Shown here: piece by piece, positions 28,496 to 29,809 of the stretch | How the letters are laid out: each line of letters starts with the position of its first letter | Position numbering within the stretch: position 1 is the stretch's first letter | Assembly: GCA_903772945.1 (NCBI GenBank) | Contig: CAICTM010001417.1 | Coordinates: 1-29,809, forward strand | Length of the DNA stretch: 29,809 nucleotides | Origin: Seminavis robusta | Taxonomy: Eukaryota; Bacillariophyta; Bacillariophyceae; Naviculales; Naviculaceae | Reading direction: 5' to 3' | The notes under the pieces: generated by a model | The model's input: only the letters and a program-made list of their open reading frames with translations | What the model was told of the DNA's origin: nothing | Databases searched by the model: none | Translations under genes and position numbers: made by a program

Positions 28496-28958
28496 AAACA
28501 CAATCTGGATGCATGGCAATCTGCGATCTAAATAGTACGTGTAGACACATTGGCGCCAGGCTCCTCTTTAGCCAGATAGTGCCCATCTCGTCTGAAAACA
28601 GGGTATATCACCATCATCGATAGTGTGGGGAACTCATCTGGGTTCCGGTATTAGCTTAGACTCATGAGACATATAGAACTTGGCTCAATGGTTTTCGGAA
28701 GGAACTCGAGTCGTCTTGGTGTCCTCAATTGTGAGTCCGTTTCATTGAGGTATCCCGAAGTCATCTGATGTCGCTCCGATGATACTCGGCCATAGTCTCT
28801 GACAGGTGCCTGCGAAAGAACCACTGGTCATAAAAGTTCAGCAGTTGCGATCAGCACAGCTTGGGTTGTGGGTCAGGATTGAATGCATGATACTTGAGTG
28901 TACCATCTTTGGTAATGCGGCGCCTCGATGATGCAGTGAGTGGAGATTAAATACGATA
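28496..28958 (-). pseudogene. Decayed coding sequence of unknown family (minus strand)
   Basis: Minus-strand reading gives protein-like blocks broken by stops: ITKDGTLKYHAFNPDPQPKL (about 28912-28850), SQLLNFYDQWFFRRHLSETM then AEYHRSDI (about 28845-28765) and, after a frame change, LTIEDTKTTRVPSEN (about 28735-28690), AKFYMSHESKLIPEPR and PHTIDDGDIPCFQTRWALSG. Four of the five interrupting stops are TGA. I do not recognise the family; retroelement origin is likely from context only. Confidence 0.35.
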
Positions 28959-29124
28959 GTCTGCGCATCACACACAACAATGTGCGAGAATAAGTACTAT
29001 TGACCTTTGGCCCTCAAGCGAGTGATCGGTAAGATACATAAGACTGAGTGTCTAAAAAACACCAACCATGGCCAGTTACTGTGCCTACATCTACCCCCGT
29101 GTCCTCTAACACCCCGCCATCGGT

Positions 29125-29731
29125 GTGTCACTACGGCAACGCGCTGGCATGACCTCACATCAAGACCTGTCGAACCAAATTCGTCTGCTTACCGAGCCAA
29201 TCTTCTCCAATACCCCAAACGGTATCACAGATCTGGAGACGACTAACCGGTTCTACAGACAGCAAGATCTCATTCTTTCCGATGCATTGCCCCACAGGAA
29301 GGAAACACACTACTCAGGAAGGTGGATTCATCAACCCCGACATGCGGAAGGTATGGGTCCGCTTTGACACGGGCATTGAGTGCTGATGAACTCCATGCCA
29401 ATGTGCCAACCAAACCTGCACACTGGGTCAACAGAAGGTATCCTGACTGGTCTATTCTTCACTGACCAAGGAGAGTGGATCATCTCTTATGTAAGGTATA
29501 GGTTCTTCAACCATGTATCAACCACCCACCCACACACCAATCAACACAAGGCCTCAGCTCCCACCACAGCCTAACCTCACCTGGATACACAGACCGCGCC
29601 CATGGAGAGCCATCAAGCAGGTAGAAGCGAATTGTAAGGCCCAGGTCCAAACCATCTCCTTCTTCTCCAATCTAGAAGGAACATCTCCCATGGACAAGGT
29701 ACTCAAGGAGGATTCCAGACAGATTTGGTGA
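29125..29731 (+). pseudogene. Possible decayed ORF remnants (plus strand)
   Basis: Protein-like blocks occur in alternating plus frames: LTEPIFSNTPNGITDLETT (about 29188-29244), FYRQQDLILSDALPHRKETH, then INPDMRKVWVRFDTGIEC in another frame (about 29330-29384), STEGILTGLFFTDQGEWII, and PQPNLTWIHRPRPWRAIKQ near the window end. Frames change at least twice. No family recognised; the sequence may continue beyond the window. 28959-29124 shows nothing. Confidence 0.25.
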
Positions 29732-29809
29732 TCCTGGTGACCTGGTGGCTCCGGCTACAATGTGTGGTGGTGGCAACCACAGAAGCTTTAGCAGAAAGGG
29801 CATGTAAAT

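Overview
The window reads as nuclear DNA of a diatom, probably a raphid pennate. Four things support this. The plastid-type presequence of the RsfS gene has an A|F cleavage junction (TTTA|FLPSS). The introns are short (87-177 nt) with GTAAGT/GTGAGT donors. One gene has the architecture of the membrane-anchored leucine-rich-repeat proteins that are expanded in diatoms. The repeats include Ty1/copia pol fragments and LINE-like endonuclease fragments of the kind common in diatom genomes. All assignments come from reading the sequence by eye.

Layout. 1-2270: degenerate tandem and direct repeats, no supported gene. 2270-5630: mostly non-coding, with the two-exon snRNP gene SmD1 (3972-4487, +) and a broken acidic hypothetical gene (4846-5626, +). 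5627-20509 is the gene-bearing core: plastid RsfS/Iojap (6113-6814, -), a secreted ankyrin-repeat protein (7472-10254, +, one intron), a divergent MOB1-family protein (10955-11803, +, one intron), a small unknown protein (12795-13049, +), a 1102-residue largely disordered protein (14118-17426, -) and a three-exon transmembrane LRR protein (18468-20509, +). 20510-29809: a retroelement graveyard. It holds a LINE-type endonuclease fragment (+), the Cys/His-rich tail of a retroelement protein (-), a minisatellite, a second endonuclease fragment (+), and a nested copia block. The copia block has two pol fragments (-) and an internal LTR, all bracketed by two ~530-bp LTR copies in inverted orientation. 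Decayed ORF remnants lie beyond it.

How the genes relate. There is no operon-like logic: neighbours serve splicing (SmD1), plastid ribosome regulation (RsfS), NDR/LATS-type kinase regulation (MOB) and surface or secretory functions (ANK, LRR). RsfS and the ankyrin gene are divergent and share a 657-bp upstream region. The points most worth a second look are a MOB protein with all four zinc-ligand positions replaced, an ankyrin protein with a signal peptide and a C-terminal KYEL, the inverted LTR structure, repeat copies that differ by systematic single-base drop-outs (possible unpolished long-read sequence), and a recurrent TACCGGTA palindrome seen between genes.
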